NCBI RefSeq assembly: GCF_030696885.1
Contig: NZ_JAUYRI010000024.1
Location: 62,001-126,000, forward strand
Reading direction: 5' to 3'
DNA length: 64,000 nt
Source of the DNA: Thiobacillus sp.
GTDB taxonomy: Bacteria > Pseudomonadota > Gammaproteobacteria > Burkholderiales > Thiobacillaceae
Shown here: positions 26,605-35,892 of the stretch, one piece after another
How positions within the stretch are numbered: the first letter of the stretch is position 1
Layout of the letters: each line of letters opens with the position of its first letter
The notes under the pieces: generated by a model
The model's database searches: none
The model's input: the letters and a program-made list of their open reading frames with translations, nothing else
Told to the model about the DNA's origin: nothing
Made by a program: the position numbers and the translations under genes

Positions 26605-28128
26605 GTGGCTGCTGCTGAATTTGACATTCCGGAAATCAAGGACGAGATCGAGATTCCCAAGCTGCGGGAAGGCGCGACTGCGCACGCGAAGAGCTTCATC
26701 GCGCCGCAGGCGGTCCAGGATGCAATGGGATACCCGCACGAACTGGGCGAGGACTGGAAAGAGCGTGCCATCGACAAGATGGGCGATCTGCTGGGCAAGT
26801 ACCGTTCGCTCAAGGTCTTCCTCGACGCCTGCGTGCATTGCGGCGCGTGTACCGACAAGTGCCATTACTACCTCGGCACCTCCGATCCCAAGAACATGCC
26901 GGTGGCGCGCCAGGATCTGATGCGCCAGGTCTACCGCCGCTACTTCACCACCGCGGGCAAGCTGTTCCCCAAGCTGGTGGGCGCCAAGGACCTGACCAAG
27001 GACATCCTCGACGACTGGTACAACTACTACCATCAGTGTTCGGAATGCCGTCGCTGCTCGGTGTTCTGCCCGTACGGCATCGACACCGCCGAGATCACCA
27101 TGGCCGGCCGCGAGATTCTCAACCACGTCGGCATGGGGCAGAAGTATTCCAACGAAATCCTGAACAAGGTTCACCGGATCGGCAATAACCTCGGTCTGCC
27201 CGGCCCCGCGCTGGAAGACACGCTCGAAGGTCTGGAAGAAGACATCGAAGCCGACACCGGCGTGGCGGTGAAAATGCCGATTGACGTCAAGGGCGCCGAA
27301 GTGCTGCTGGTCACCCCGTCGGCCGACTTCTTCTCAGAACCGCACGTCGAGTCGCTGATCGGCTACGCCAAGGTGTTCCACGCCGCCGGCATCAACTGGA
27401 CGCTGTCCTCGCATGCATCGGAAGCCGGCAACTTCGGCCTCTTCAACGGCAACTACGAGAACATGCGCAAGGTCGCCCTGCGCATTCGCGATGCCGCGCT
27501 CGAACTCGGCGTCAAGCGCATCGTGGTCGGCGAGTGCGGCCATGCCTGGCGAGTCGCCTACAGCTTCTGGAACACGCTGACCGGTATCGGCTATGGCGGC
27601 AACGACCCGTTCTCGATCGAACTGCAGAAGCAGCTCGACCCGACCTACCCGCAGCCGCAGCACATCTGCGAGCTGACCAACGACCTGATCAAGTCGGGCA
27701 GGATCAAGGTCGATCCGTCGCTGAATGACGATCTGATCGTGACCTATCACGACTCGTGCAACGTCGCCCGCGCCTCGCGCATGGGCACCGAGCCGGGCGG
27801 TCAGTTCACGATTCCGCGCGAGCTGATCCAGTCGGTGGTGAACAACTTCCACAACATGGCGGATGACACCATTTACGAATCCACCTTCTGCTGCGGCGGC
27901 GGCGGTGGCCTGCTGACCGACGACCTGATGGAAGTCCGGGTCAAGGGCGCACTGCCGCGCGCCACGGCGCTGAACAACGTAGTCAAGGAACACCAGGTCA
28001 ATTTCATGGCCACCATCTGCGCCATCTGCAAGGCGCAGTTCACCAAGGTTTTGCCCAAGTATGGCTTCGACATGAGCATGGTGGGCGGTGTGCATCAATT
28101 GGTTAGCAAAGCGATCAAGCTGGACTAA
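26605..28128 (+). CDS. dsrK: Iron-sulfur protein DsrK (heterodisulfide-reductase-like)
   Basis: A 507-residue HdrD-like catalytic subunit. Two [4Fe-4S] binding motifs CVHCGACTDKCHYY and CSECRRCSVFCPYG are near residues 75-155. Two CCG-type segments follow, with FCCGGGGGL near residue 430 as the likely special cluster that handles DsrC disulfide/trisulfide. It starts with GTG at 26605, preceded by GAGGAC. It acts on the cytoplasmic face with DsrM. Confidence 0.94.
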   Translation: MAAAEFDIPEIKDEIEIPKLREGATAHAKSFIAPQAVQDAMGYPHELGEDWKERAIDKMGDLLGKYRSLKVFLDACVHCGACTDKCHYYLGTSDPKNMPVARQDLMRQVYRRYFTTAGKLFPKLVGAKDLTKDILDDWYNYYHQCSECRRCSVFCPYGIDTAEITMAGREILNHVGMGQKYSNEILNKVHRIGNNLGLPGPALEDTLEGLEEDIEADTGVAVKMPIDVKGAEVLLVTPSADFFSEPHVESLIGYAKVFHAAGINWTLSSHASEAGNFGLFNGNYENMRKVALRIRDAALELGVKRIVVGECGHAWRVAYSFWNTLTGIGYGGNDPFSIELQKQLDPTYPQPQHICELTNDLIKSGRIKVDPSLNDDLIVTYHDSCNVARASRMGTEPGGQFTIPRELIQSVVNNFHNMADDTIYESTFCCGGGGGLLTDDLMEVRVKGALPRATALNNVVKEHQVNFMATICAICKAQFTKVLPKYGFDMSMVGGVHQLVSKAIKLD

Positions 28129-28188
28129 GTCCGGGGCCCTGATTGCGATTTATCTATCTTTAGTAACGTAGGCGTTAGGAGAACCAAC

Positions 28189-30147
28189 ATGGCTGTCACG
28201 ACGAACAAAGCAAAAACCGAAGGCTTGGAATGGCGTCGCTATAAGGAAGGCGAGAAAGAAGGCAGCTTCCGCTCTTCCCAGGACAAGATTTTCCAGTCGA
28301 GCTGGACGCACAAGTGTCCGGAATACATGCTTTCCACGCCGCCCTGCCAGGGCTCCTGCCCGGCCGGTGAAGACATTCGCGGTTACCTGAACATCGTGCG
28401 CGGCATCGAAAAGCCGCCGGCAGGCGTGACCTGGCAGGAATACGCCTTCCGCCGCGTCACCGAAGCCAACCCCTTCCCCGGCGTGATGGGCCGCGTCTGC
28501 CCGGCACCGTGTGAATCCGGTTGTAACCGCAACATGGTCGAAGACCATGTCGGCATCAACGCAGTCGAGCACTTCGTGGGCGACTGGGGTATCGAAAACA
28601 ACATGACCTACACGTCGACCGCTGCCGAAACCGGCAAGAAAGTCGCGATCATCGGCGCCGGTCCTGCCGGCCTCGCCGCTGCCTACCAGCTGCGCCTGCG
28701 CGGCCATGGCGTGACCATTTTCGACGAGCACGAAGAGCTCGGCGGCATGATGCGCTACGGCATTCCCGGCTTCCGCACCCCGCGTGAAATGCTCGATGCC
28801 GAAATCAAGCGCATCATCGACCTCGGTGTCGAAACCCGTCTGAAGACCCGCATCGGTTCTGACGTGACCTTCGACGAGATCGAAAAGCAATACGACGCCA
28901 TCTTCATGGCGATGGGTGCACAGGCGGGCCGTCCGCTGCCGGTGCCCGGCGCCGAAGCCCCCAACTGCGTGACCGCCGTCGCCTTCCTGCGCGCCTTCAA
29001 CGAAGGCCGCCTGCAGCATGTCGGTAACCGCGTCGTGGTCATCGGCGGTGGCGACACCTCGATCGACGTCGCCACCGTTGCCCGTCGTCTGGGCAATGTC
29101 ACCAAGAGCGGCACCCATGACGACCGTCCGGAAGCCGTCATCGCCGGCCACATGGCGTCCGACGTCGCCTCGATCTCCGCCCGCGAAGGCGCCGAAGTGG
29201 TGCTGGTGTCGCGTGCCACCATCGACAAGATGGCTGCGAACAAGCACGAAGTCGAACATGCCCAGCAGGAAGGCATCGAAATCATCGGCGGCGTCACCCC
29301 GGTCGGTGTGGTGGTCGACGACAAGGGCCGTGCCACCGCCCTGCGCGTGGCCGACTTCGTGATGGAAGGCAAGGAAACCAAGATCGTCGAGGGCACCGAG
29401 CGTGACCTGCCGGCCGACCTGATCGTGTCCGCAATCGGCCAGGGCGTCGACTTCACCGGCCTCGAGCAGTTCAACAACAACAACGGCCTGATGAAAGCCG
29501 ACAAGAACTACCGCTTCCCCGGCAAAGAGCACATCTTCGTCGGCGGCGACGTGCTGCGTCCGCACCTTTTGACCACCGCAATCGGCCATGCTTCGATTGC
29601 TGTGGACGGTATCGATGCCTTCCTGAAAGGCAAGGAACTCGACAAGCGCCCGAAAGTGGACGTTCACCACTTCGACGAAATCCGCAAGTGGCTCGAAACC
29701 GGTCACGAGTACAAGGAAGTCAAGGGCCAGATCTGGGGCACCGATGACCGCAAGGACATCCTGCACAACTTTGAAGACCGCTCGGCGCGCCACATCATTC
29801 CGCACGACGACCTGTTCCTCGGCCACTTCCCCAACGTGCCGCGCAACATCCGTGAGGTGACCGTGCTCGACAAGGAAGGCGCGCTGGGCAACTTCGAGGA
29901 GCGTCTGCACGCACTGTCCGAAAAGGACGTGGTTGTCGAAGCCAAGCGCTGCATGTCCTGCGGTCAGTGCTTCGAATGCGACAACTGCGTGGTGTACTGC
30001 CCGCAGGTCGCGGTGTTCAAGGTGAAGAAGAAGGACAACCCCACCGTGGGTCGTTACGTCGACACCGATTACGCCAAGTGCATCGGCTGCCACATCTGTG
30101 CCGACGTCTGCCCGACCGGCTACATCATCATGGGTATGGGTGACTAA
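28189..30147 (+). CDS. dsrL: NAD(P)H:acceptor oxidoreductase DsrL
   Basis: A 652-residue iron-sulfur flavoprotein related to glutamate synthase small subunits. The N-terminal part has the cluster motif CPAPCESGCNR. FAD-binding (IIGAGPAGLAAAYQLR) and NAD(P)-binding (VIGGGDTSIDVAT) motifs follow. The C-terminus carries two [4Fe-4S] motifs, CMSCGQCFECDNC and CIGCHICADVCPTGY. In sulfur oxidisers DsrL takes electrons from DsrAB-catalysed sulfur oxidation to reduce NAD(P)+. It is consistent with the oxidative direction of this pathway. Confidence 0.95.
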   Translation: MAVTTNKAKTEGLEWRRYKEGEKEGSFRSSQDKIFQSSWTHKCPEYMLSTPPCQGSCPAGEDIRGYLNIVRGIEKPPAGVTWQEYAFRRVTEANPFPGVMGRVCPAPCESGCNRNMVEDHVGINAVEHFVGDWGIENNMTYTSTAAETGKKVAIIGAGPAGLAAAYQLRLRGHGVTIFDEHEELGGMMRYGIPGFRTPREMLDAEIKRIIDLGVETRLKTRIGSDVTFDEIEKQYDAIFMAMGAQAGRPLPVPGAEAPNCVTAVAFLRAFNEGRLQHVGNRVVVIGGGDTSIDVATVARRLGNVTKSGTHDDRPEAVIAGHMASDVASISAREGAEVVLVSRATIDKMAANKHEVEHAQQEGIEIIGGVTPVGVVVDDKGRATALRVADFVMEGKETKIVEGTERDLPADLIVSAIGQGVDFTGLEQFNNNNGLMKADKNYRFPGKEHIFVGGDVLRPHLLTTAIGHASIAVDGIDAFLKGKELDKRPKVDVHHFDEIRKWLETGHEYKEVKGQIWGTDDRKDILHNFEDRSARHIIPHDDLFLGHFPNVPRNIREVTVLDKEGALGNFEERLHALSEKDVVVEAKRCMSCGQCFECDNCVVYCPQVAVFKVKKKDNPTVGRYVDTDYAKCIGCHICADVCPTGYIIMGMGD

Positions 30148-30149
30148 GC

Positions 30150-30647
30150 GTGGCAGGCAAAATGAAACGTCTCCTGGTGCTGGGCGCGGTCGTTCTGACG
30201 ACTGCGGCGCTGGCCTGGGCCGGGTCCGAGACCCAGCCGAAGGCCGGCGGCGCGCCCAAACCGGTGATCGAAAAAGCCGTCAAGGGCGAGCAGTGCGTTG
30301 AAGACACCGACTACATGCGGCGCAACCACATGAAGGTTCTCGACGGGCACCGCGACAAGACCGTGCACGAGGGGATTCGCACCCCGAAGCACAGTCTCAA
30401 GGAGTGCATAAACTGCCACGCCAGCGAAACGACGGGCAGTGTTGCAGCGTCGAAGGACGATTTCTGCATCAGCTGTCACAGCTATGCATCGGTGAAAATC
30501 GACTGTTTCGATTGCCATTCCACCAAGCCACAAGGCTCGGCGGCGATGCATCCGCTGAATGCCGAAACGGCACACTACAAGCACAAGCTGGCTGCACAGG
30601 CGGCAAGCAAGATCAGTGCTGAAGAGATGGCGGGGGTAGCACCATGA
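30150..30647 (+). CDS. dsrJ: Periplasmic triheme cytochrome c DsrJ
   Basis: A 165-residue protein with an N-terminal signal/anchor (about residues 5-25) and three CxxCH haem sites (CINCH, CISCH, CFDCH) in the central part. It is the periplasmic cytochrome of DsrMKJOP. The GTG at 30150 directly follows the dsrL stop; an ATG at 30162 would lose only four residues. Its end overlaps dsrO (ATGA). Confidence 0.93.
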   Translation: MAGKMKRLLVLGAVVLTTAALAWAGSETQPKAGGAPKPVIEKAVKGEQCVEDTDYMRRNHMKVLDGHRDKTVHEGIRTPKHSLKECINCHASETTGSVAASKDDFCISCHSYASVKIDCFDCHSTKPQGSAAMHPLNAETAHYKHKLAAQAASKISAEEMAGVAP

Positions 30648-31423
30648 GCGAATTGAAACCAATGTCCGAACAGGCGCCGGCATCGCCCGAGCGCCGTCGT
30701 TTTGTGGGAACGGCTGCGGCAACCGCGGCCGGTCTCGCGATCGCGCCCGGCGTCGTCCTGGTCCAGGTGGCGCATGGCCGCCCCGAAGATCAGGCTGTCA
30801 GCAGCGCGGTGCGCTGGGGCATGCTGATCGACGCGACAAAATGCGCCAACGGCTGCAACGACTGCGTCACCGCATGCAGCACCGAAAACGGCTGGACGCC
30901 GGTGGCCGAAAGCAAGCATCCGAGACAGGCGCCGCAATGGATCCGCAAGCTGGAACTGCAGGACCCGCTGACGCAGATGGAAACCAGCCTGCCGATGCTG
31001 TGCCAGCACTGCGCCGAACCGCCCTGCGTGGACGTGTGCCCGACCGGCGCGTCGTTCAAGCGCGCCGACGGCATTGTGCTGGTCGACCGCCACACCTGCA
31101 TCGGCTGTCGCTACTGCATGATGGCCTGCCCGTACAAGGCGCGCTCGCTGGTGCACGAGCACCTGAACGACACGCAGAAGGCCGACGTGCCGCGCGGCAT
31201 CGGCTGCGTCGAGTCGTGCACGTTCTGCGTGCAGAAGGTCGATCGCGGCGACGGCAACACGGCGTGCGCCGAGGCGTGTACCGCCGCCGGCCACAATGCG
31301 CTGCTGTTCGGTGACATGAATGACCCCGACAGCGAGATTTCCAGGCGCCTGCGCGAACTGCCGACCAAGCAGGTGCGTGCCGACCTCAATCTCAATCTTG
31401 GCGTTCGCTACCACGGAATCTAA
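30644..31423 (+). CDS. dsrO: Periplasmic iron-sulfur protein DsrO
   Basis: A 259-residue ferredoxin-like electron-transfer protein with a twin-arginine signal (ERRRFVGTAAATAAGLAIAPG, Tat type). Several [4Fe-4S] cysteine motifs follow (CANGCNDCVTAC, CQHCAEPPCVDVCPTG, CIGCRYCMMACPY, CTFCVQKV). It passes electrons between DsrJ and the membrane subunit DsrP. The start overlaps dsrJ. Confidence 0.94.
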   Translation: MSELKPMSEQAPASPERRRFVGTAAATAAGLAIAPGVVLVQVAHGRPEDQAVSSAVRWGMLIDATKCANGCNDCVTACSTENGWTPVAESKHPRQAPQWIRKLELQDPLTQMETSLPMLCQHCAEPPCVDVCPTGASFKRADGIVLVDRHTCIGCRYCMMACPYKARSLVHEHLNDTQKADVPRGIGCVESCTFCVQKVDRGDGNTACAEACTAAGHNALLFGDMNDPDSEISRRLRELPTKQVRADLNLNLGVRYHGI

Positions 31424-31429
31424 ATCAAC

Positions 31430-32632
31430 ATGGCAAGCATCACTTTCCGCGAAGTAGAAGGCAGCAGCATGAAATACTGGCTGCTGCTCGGGGGCCTGGG
31501 TCTGTTCGTGCTGTTCGGCGCACTGGCCTGGAACCACATGCACCACTACGGCCACGTCGTCACCGGCATGGACAACCAGATCGTCTGGGGCCTGCCGCAC
31601 GTGTTCGCGGTGTTCCTGATCGTCGCCGCCTCCGGTGCGCTCAACGTCGCCTCGATCGCCTCGGTGTTCAACAAGCCGATGTACAAGCCGCTGGCGCCGC
31701 TGTCCGCGATCCTGTCGCTGGCGCTGATGCTGGGCGGCCTGCTGGTGCTGGTGCTCGACCTTGGCCGCTCCGATCGCCTGATCGTGGCGATGACGCACTT
31801 CAACTTCAAGTCGATGTTCACCTGGAACGTGTTCCTGTATTCCGGGTTCTTCGCGCTGGTCGGCATCTACCTGTGGACCATGCTCGACCGCAACGTCAAG
31901 TCCTGGTCCAAGGCGGCGGGCACCGCGGCCTTCATCTGGCGCCTGACGCTGACCACCGGTACCGGTTCGCTGTTCGGCTTCCTGATCGCGCGCGACCTGT
32001 ACGGCTCCGCGATGCTGGCGCCGATGTTCATCATCATGTCGTTCGCCTACGGCCTGGCGATCTACCTGATGGTGCTGGCCGCGTCCTATGCCTGGACCAG
32101 CCGTCCGCTCGGCGACGTGGTGATGATGCGCCTGAAGACCCTGCTGGTGGTATTCGTCTCGGCGGTGCTGTATTTCGTCGTCGTCCACCACATGACCAAC
32201 CTCTACTTTGCCAAGTACCACGCGGTGGAAGCCTTTGTCCTGCGCGACGGCGGCATCATCACCGCGCTGTTCTGGGTGGGCCAGATCCTGATCGGCTGCG
32301 TCGCGCCGCTGGTCATCCTGCTGAGTCGCCTCGGCAGCCAGCGCAACTGGATCATGATTGCGTGCGCGCTGGTCATCCTCGGCGGCATGGCGCAGATGTA
32401 TGTCACCATCATCGGCGCACAGGCCTTCCCGCTGGACATGTTCCCGGGGTTGATCGAGTCGAGCAGCTTCTATGACGGCGTCGTGCACAGCTACGCGCCG
32501 AGCATGGCCGAACTCTTCCTCGGTCTCGGCGGCGTCGCGATTGCACTCCTGGTGACCGTGTTCGCGATCAAGGTGCTGCGCCTGCTGCCGGCCAGCCTGG
32601 ACGACGCGACAGTCGCCAAGCTGGAGCACTGA
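31430..32632 (+). CDS. dsrP: NrfD-like membrane subunit DsrP
   Basis: A 400-residue integral membrane protein of the NrfD/PsrC family with about ten hydrophobic segments and no cofactor motifs. It is the second quinone-interacting subunit of DsrMKJOP. It follows dsrO by six bases. A GC-rich hairpin follows before dsrN. Confidence 0.93.
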   Translation: MASITFREVEGSSMKYWLLLGGLGLFVLFGALAWNHMHHYGHVVTGMDNQIVWGLPHVFAVFLIVAASGALNVASIASVFNKPMYKPLAPLSAILSLALMLGGLLVLVLDLGRSDRLIVAMTHFNFKSMFTWNVFLYSGFFALVGIYLWTMLDRNVKSWSKAAGTAAFIWRLTLTTGTGSLFGFLIARDLYGSAMLAPMFIIMSFAYGLAIYLMVLAASYAWTSRPLGDVVMMRLKTLLVVFVSAVLYFVVVHHMTNLYFAKYHAVEAFVLRDGGIITALFWVGQILIGCVAPLVILLSRLGSQRNWIMIACALVILGGMAQMYVTIIGAQAFPLDMFPGLIESSSFYDGVVHSYAPSMAELFLGLGGVAIALLVTVFAIKVLRLLPASLDDATVAKLEH

Positions 32633-32639
32633 TCCATGG

Positions 32640-32665
32640 CCCTGCCGGGCGAACGCCGGGCAGGG
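32640..32665 (+). other. GC-rich hairpin between dsrP and dsrN
   Basis: CCCTGCC (32640-32646) pairs with GGCAGGG (32659-32665), and after one G-G mismatch an inner GGC/GCC pair encloses a GAAC loop. There is no T tract. The dsrN ribosome site lies at its 3' edge, so it may modulate dsrN translation. Confidence 0.6.
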
Positions 32666-32676
32666 GATTGCCTGGC

Positions 32677-34095
32677 ATGAACCAGCAGACCGGATCAAAC
32701 GACATGGCAAAACGCGGGGCTCGCATGCCCCGCGTCTTCATTTCGGCTGCGCATAAATCGTCCGGCAAGACCACGCTCACGCTTGGCCTGGCGGCCGCCC
32801 TGCACGCGCGGGGCCATGCGGTGCAGCCGTTCAAGAAGGGCCCCGACTACATCGATCCGCTGTGGCTCGGCATGGCGGCGCAGCGGCCCTGCTACAACCT
32901 CGATTTCCACATGATGCAGCGTGCCGAAATCGAACAGCAGTTTGCCCGCGCCGCGGCCGACGCCCGCATCAGCCTGATCGAGGGCAACAAGGGCTTGTAC
33001 GACGGGCTTGATCTCGACGGCAGCAACAGCAATGCTGCGCTCGCCAAGCTGCTGGATGCACCCGTGGTGCTGGTGATCGACGCGCGCGGCATGACACGCG
33101 GCGTCGCGCCGCTGATCCTGGGTTACCAGGCCTTCGATCCTGACATCCGCATCGCCGGCGTCATCCTCAACAATCTTGGTGGCAGCCGTCACGAATCCAA
33201 ATTGCGGGCGGTCATCGAGCATTACACCGATGTCGACGTGATCGGCGCCGTGCAGCACGACGCCAGCATGCAGATCGCCGAGCGCCACCTCGGGCTGGTG
33301 CCGGCCAACGAGCAGAACGCCGCGCGCGCGCGCATCCAGCACGTCGGTGAGCGCGTGGCCGCGCAGGTCGATCTGGCGCGGCTGCTGGCGATTGCCGACA
33401 GCGCGTCGGCAATGCACGTTTCACCGCCGGCCGACACGGCTTCTACCGCCGCACCGGTGCGCATCGGCATTGCGCACGATTCGGCCTTCGGCTTTTACTA
33501 CAGCGAGGACCTCGACAGCCTGCGCGCCGCCAACGTCGAGCTGGTCGACATCGACACCCTGCATGCGCAGGCATTGCCCGACGTCGACGGCCTCATCATC
33601 GGCGGCGGTTTTCCGGAAATGTTCATGGCCGAACTGGAAGCGAATGACCCGCTGCGCAAGGCGATACGCTGCGCCATCGAAGCGGGGCTGCCGACCTATG
33701 CCGAGTGCGGCGGCCTGATGTACCTGTCTCGGCAGCTCAGCTGGCAGGGGCAGACGCACGAGATGGTGGGCGTGGTGCCGGGCGACACCGTGATGCACGA
33801 GCGGCCGGTGGGACGCGGCTATGCGCGTCTGCAGCCGACCGGCGCCGACCGCTGGCAGGAGACCGCGCCGATTCCCGCACACGAATTTCACTATTCGTCT
33901 CTGGAAAACCTGCCGGCCGACGCCATCTATGCTTATCAGGTGACGCGTGGCCATGGCATCGACGGCCGGCATGACGGCTACCAGCAGCACAATCTGCTGG
34001 CCGCTTATGTGCATCGCCGAGGCAGTGGCGCGCAGGGCTGGATCGCGCCGTTTTTGAACCAGGTGCGTGCGCACAAGGCGCGCGCCGCCGCTTAA
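32677..34095 (+). CDS. dsrN: Sirohaem amidase DsrN (cobyrinate diamide synthase-like)
   Basis: A 472-residue CobB/CbiA-like amidotransferase. Near the N-terminus is a P-loop-type AAHKSSGKTTLTLGLAAAL, and a glutamine amidotransferase domain (about 255-460) has the nucleophile region PTYAECGGLMYLS. In sulfur metabolism DsrN converts sirohaem to sirohaem amide, the DsrAB cofactor. Start choice is uncertain: ATG 32677 has GGGG about ten bases upstream, while ATG 32704 is also possible. It precedes dsrR and cysG, so cofactor synthesis is encoded with its enzyme. Confidence 0.92.
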   Translation: MNQQTGSNDMAKRGARMPRVFISAAHKSSGKTTLTLGLAAALHARGHAVQPFKKGPDYIDPLWLGMAAQRPCYNLDFHMMQRAEIEQQFARAAADARISLIEGNKGLYDGLDLDGSNSNAALAKLLDAPVVLVIDARGMTRGVAPLILGYQAFDPDIRIAGVILNNLGGSRHESKLRAVIEHYTDVDVIGAVQHDASMQIAERHLGLVPANEQNAARARIQHVGERVAAQVDLARLLAIADSASAMHVSPPADTASTAAPVRIGIAHDSAFGFYYSEDLDSLRAANVELVDIDTLHAQALPDVDGLIIGGGFPEMFMAELEANDPLRKAIRCAIEAGLPTYAECGGLMYLSRQLSWQGQTHEMVGVVPGDTVMHERPVGRGYARLQPTGADRWQETAPIPAHEFHYSSLENLPADAIYAYQVTRGHGIDGRHDGYQQHNLLAAYVHRRGSGAQGWIAPFLNQVRAHKARAAA

Positions 34096-34114
34096 CCACT
34101 TTGAGGGAACACCC

Positions 34115-34441
34115 ATGATCAAGATCACCGACGCCGCAGCCGAGCAGATTCGCGTTGCCAACAACAACCCCGACGTGTTCGACATGGTCTTGCGCGTTGC
34201 TGCCTATCAGGAAGACGACGGCAGTGTGAACTACGGCATGGGCTTCGACATCGAGCGCGAGGCCGACGAGCACCTGATCATCAACGGCATCGAAGTCCTG
34301 ATCGCCGCATCCAGCACGCCCTACCTGCAGGGCGTCACGCTCGATTTCGTTGAGATGAATCCGGGCGACATGCGCTTCATTTTCATCCCACCGCTGTCCG
34401 CCGAACCCGAACCCGAAGACGACACCCCCGCCGCCGAGTGA
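34115..34441 (+). CDS. dsrR: DsrR, A-type carrier-like protein without cysteines
   Basis: A 108-residue protein with the IscA/SufA fold signature (MIKITDAAAEQIR...) but none of the three Fe-S-binding cysteines of that family. This agrees with DsrR in sulfur-oxidising bacteria, where it affects dsr gene expression or protein levels by an unclear route. The ATG at 34115 follows a GAGGGA ribosome site. The C-terminus is Pro/Glu-rich. Four bases separate it from cysG. Confidence 0.9.
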   Translation: MIKITDAAAEQIRVANNNPDVFDMVLRVAAYQEDDGSVNYGMGFDIEREADEHLIINGIEVLIAASSTPYLQGVTLDFVEMNPGDMRFIFIPPLSAEPEPEDDTPAAE

Positions 34442-34445
34442 ACCC

Positions 34446-35885
34446 ATGAACTACCTGCCCATCTTTCTCGATCTGCGCGACCGCCACTGCCTGGTGGTGG
34501 GCGGTAGCGAAACCGCTGCACGCAAGTCCGAGCTGCTGCTGCGCGCCGGTGCCTATGTCGACGTTGCTGCACCCGCGCTGCACGAAGGCTTTGCGCGGTT
34601 GCCGCATGCCGATCATCTGAAGCGCATCGCGGATGCCTTCACGCCCGCGCTGCTCGACGGCAAGGACGCGGTGATCGTGGTCGAGGAGGACAAGGCTGCT
34701 GCCAAAGTCATCGCCGATGCAGCGCGCGCGCGCCACATTCCGGTCAACGTGGCCGACAAGCCGGCGCTGTGCAGCTTCATCCTGCCGTCGATCATCGACC
34801 GCTCGCCGATCATGGTGGCGGTCTCCAGCGGCGGCGAATCGCCGGTGCTCGCGCGCATGCTGCGCGCACGGCTGGAAACGATGATCCCCGCCGCCTACGG
34901 TCGCCTCTCTGCGCTGGCGTCTCGTTACAAGGACCGCGTGCGCGCCGTCATCAAGCCGGAACAACGCCGCGCCTTCTGGGAAAAAGTCTTCCTGTCGCCG
35001 GTTGCCGAAATGGTGTTCTCCGGACGCGACGTCGAGGCCGAGCAGGAACTCGACGCCATGATCAAGGACGGCGCCGAACACGACATCCCGCGCGGCGAGG
35101 TATATCTGGTCGGCGCCGGCCCCGGCAATCCTGACCTGCTGACCTTCCGCGCGCTGCGCCTGATGCAGCAGGCCGACGTCATCGTTTACGACCGTCTGGT
35201 CTCGCAGCCGATACTCGACATGTGCCGACGCGATGCCGAGCGCGTCTACGTCGGCAAGGAGCGCGACGACCATGCTGTGCCGCAGGAAGAGATCAACCTG
35301 ATGCTGGTGCGCCTGGCCAAGGAGGGCAAGCGCACGCTGCGCCTGAAAGGCGGCGACCCCTTCATCTTCGGCCGCGGCGGCGAGGAAATCGAAACCCTGG
35401 TCGAGCACGGCGTGCCCTTCCAGGTGGTGCCGGGCATCACCGCCGCCGCCGGCGTGGCGTCCTACGCGGGCATCCCGTTGACGCACCGCGACTACGCGCA
35501 GTCGGTCGCCTTCGTCACCGGCCATCTGAAGGAAAACACCTTCAACATGAACTGGGAAGGCATCGCGCGCCGCGACCAGACCATCGTCATCTACATGGGG
35601 CTGAAAGGCCTGCCGCTCTTGTGCGAGGCGCTGATCAAGCACGGCCTCACCGCCGACACTCCGGCCGCCATCATCCAGCACGGCACGCTGCCCACGCAGC
35701 GCGTCATCACCGGCACCCTCACCACGCTGCCGGCGCTGGCGGAAGCGGCCCAGCTCAAGGCCCCCACGCTGATCATCGTCGGCAATGTCGTCAAGCTGCG
35801 CGAAAAGCTCGGCTGGTACCAGCCCGAACTGCACAGCGAGCAGGCCCACCGCACGCCGCTCGAAACGCCGGACCACCTGCGCTGA
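34446..35885 (+). CDS. cysG: Sirohaem synthase CysG (dehydrogenase/ferrochelatase and uroporphyrinogen methyltransferase)
   Basis: A 479-residue fusion. The N-terminal CysGB half (1 to about 215) begins NYLPIFLDLRDRHCLVVGGSETAARK with a NAD-binding loop. The C-terminal CysGA half has VYLVGAGPGNPDLLTFRALRLMQQADVIVYDRL and GGDPFIFGRGGEE, the SAM-binding uroporphyrinogen-III methyltransferase motifs. It makes sirohaem for DsrAB. Its position immediately downstream of dsrNR suggests coregulation; in Allochromatium the next gene would be dsrS, not present here. Confidence 0.95.
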   Translation: MNYLPIFLDLRDRHCLVVGGSETAARKSELLLRAGAYVDVAAPALHEGFARLPHADHLKRIADAFTPALLDGKDAVIVVEEDKAAAKVIADAARARHIPVNVADKPALCSFILPSIIDRSPIMVAVSSGGESPVLARMLRARLETMIPAAYGRLSALASRYKDRVRAVIKPEQRRAFWEKVFLSPVAEMVFSGRDVEAEQELDAMIKDGAEHDIPRGEVYLVGAGPGNPDLLTFRALRLMQQADVIVYDRLVSQPILDMCRRDAERVYVGKERDDHAVPQEEINLMLVRLAKEGKRTLRLKGGDPFIFGRGGEEIETLVEHGVPFQVVPGITAAAGVASYAGIPLTHRDYAQSVAFVTGHLKENTFNMNWEGIARRDQTIVIYMGLKGLPLLCEALIKHGLTADTPAAIIQHGTLPTQRVITGTLTTLPALAEAAQLKAPTLIIVGNVVKLREKLGWYQPELHSEQAHRTPLETPDHLR

Positions 35886-35892
35886 TCGCGGG

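Noticed and set aside
28150-30093. 647-residue minus-strand open frame opposite dsrL
   Set aside because: Shadow of dsrL, caused by high GC codon use; no independent support.
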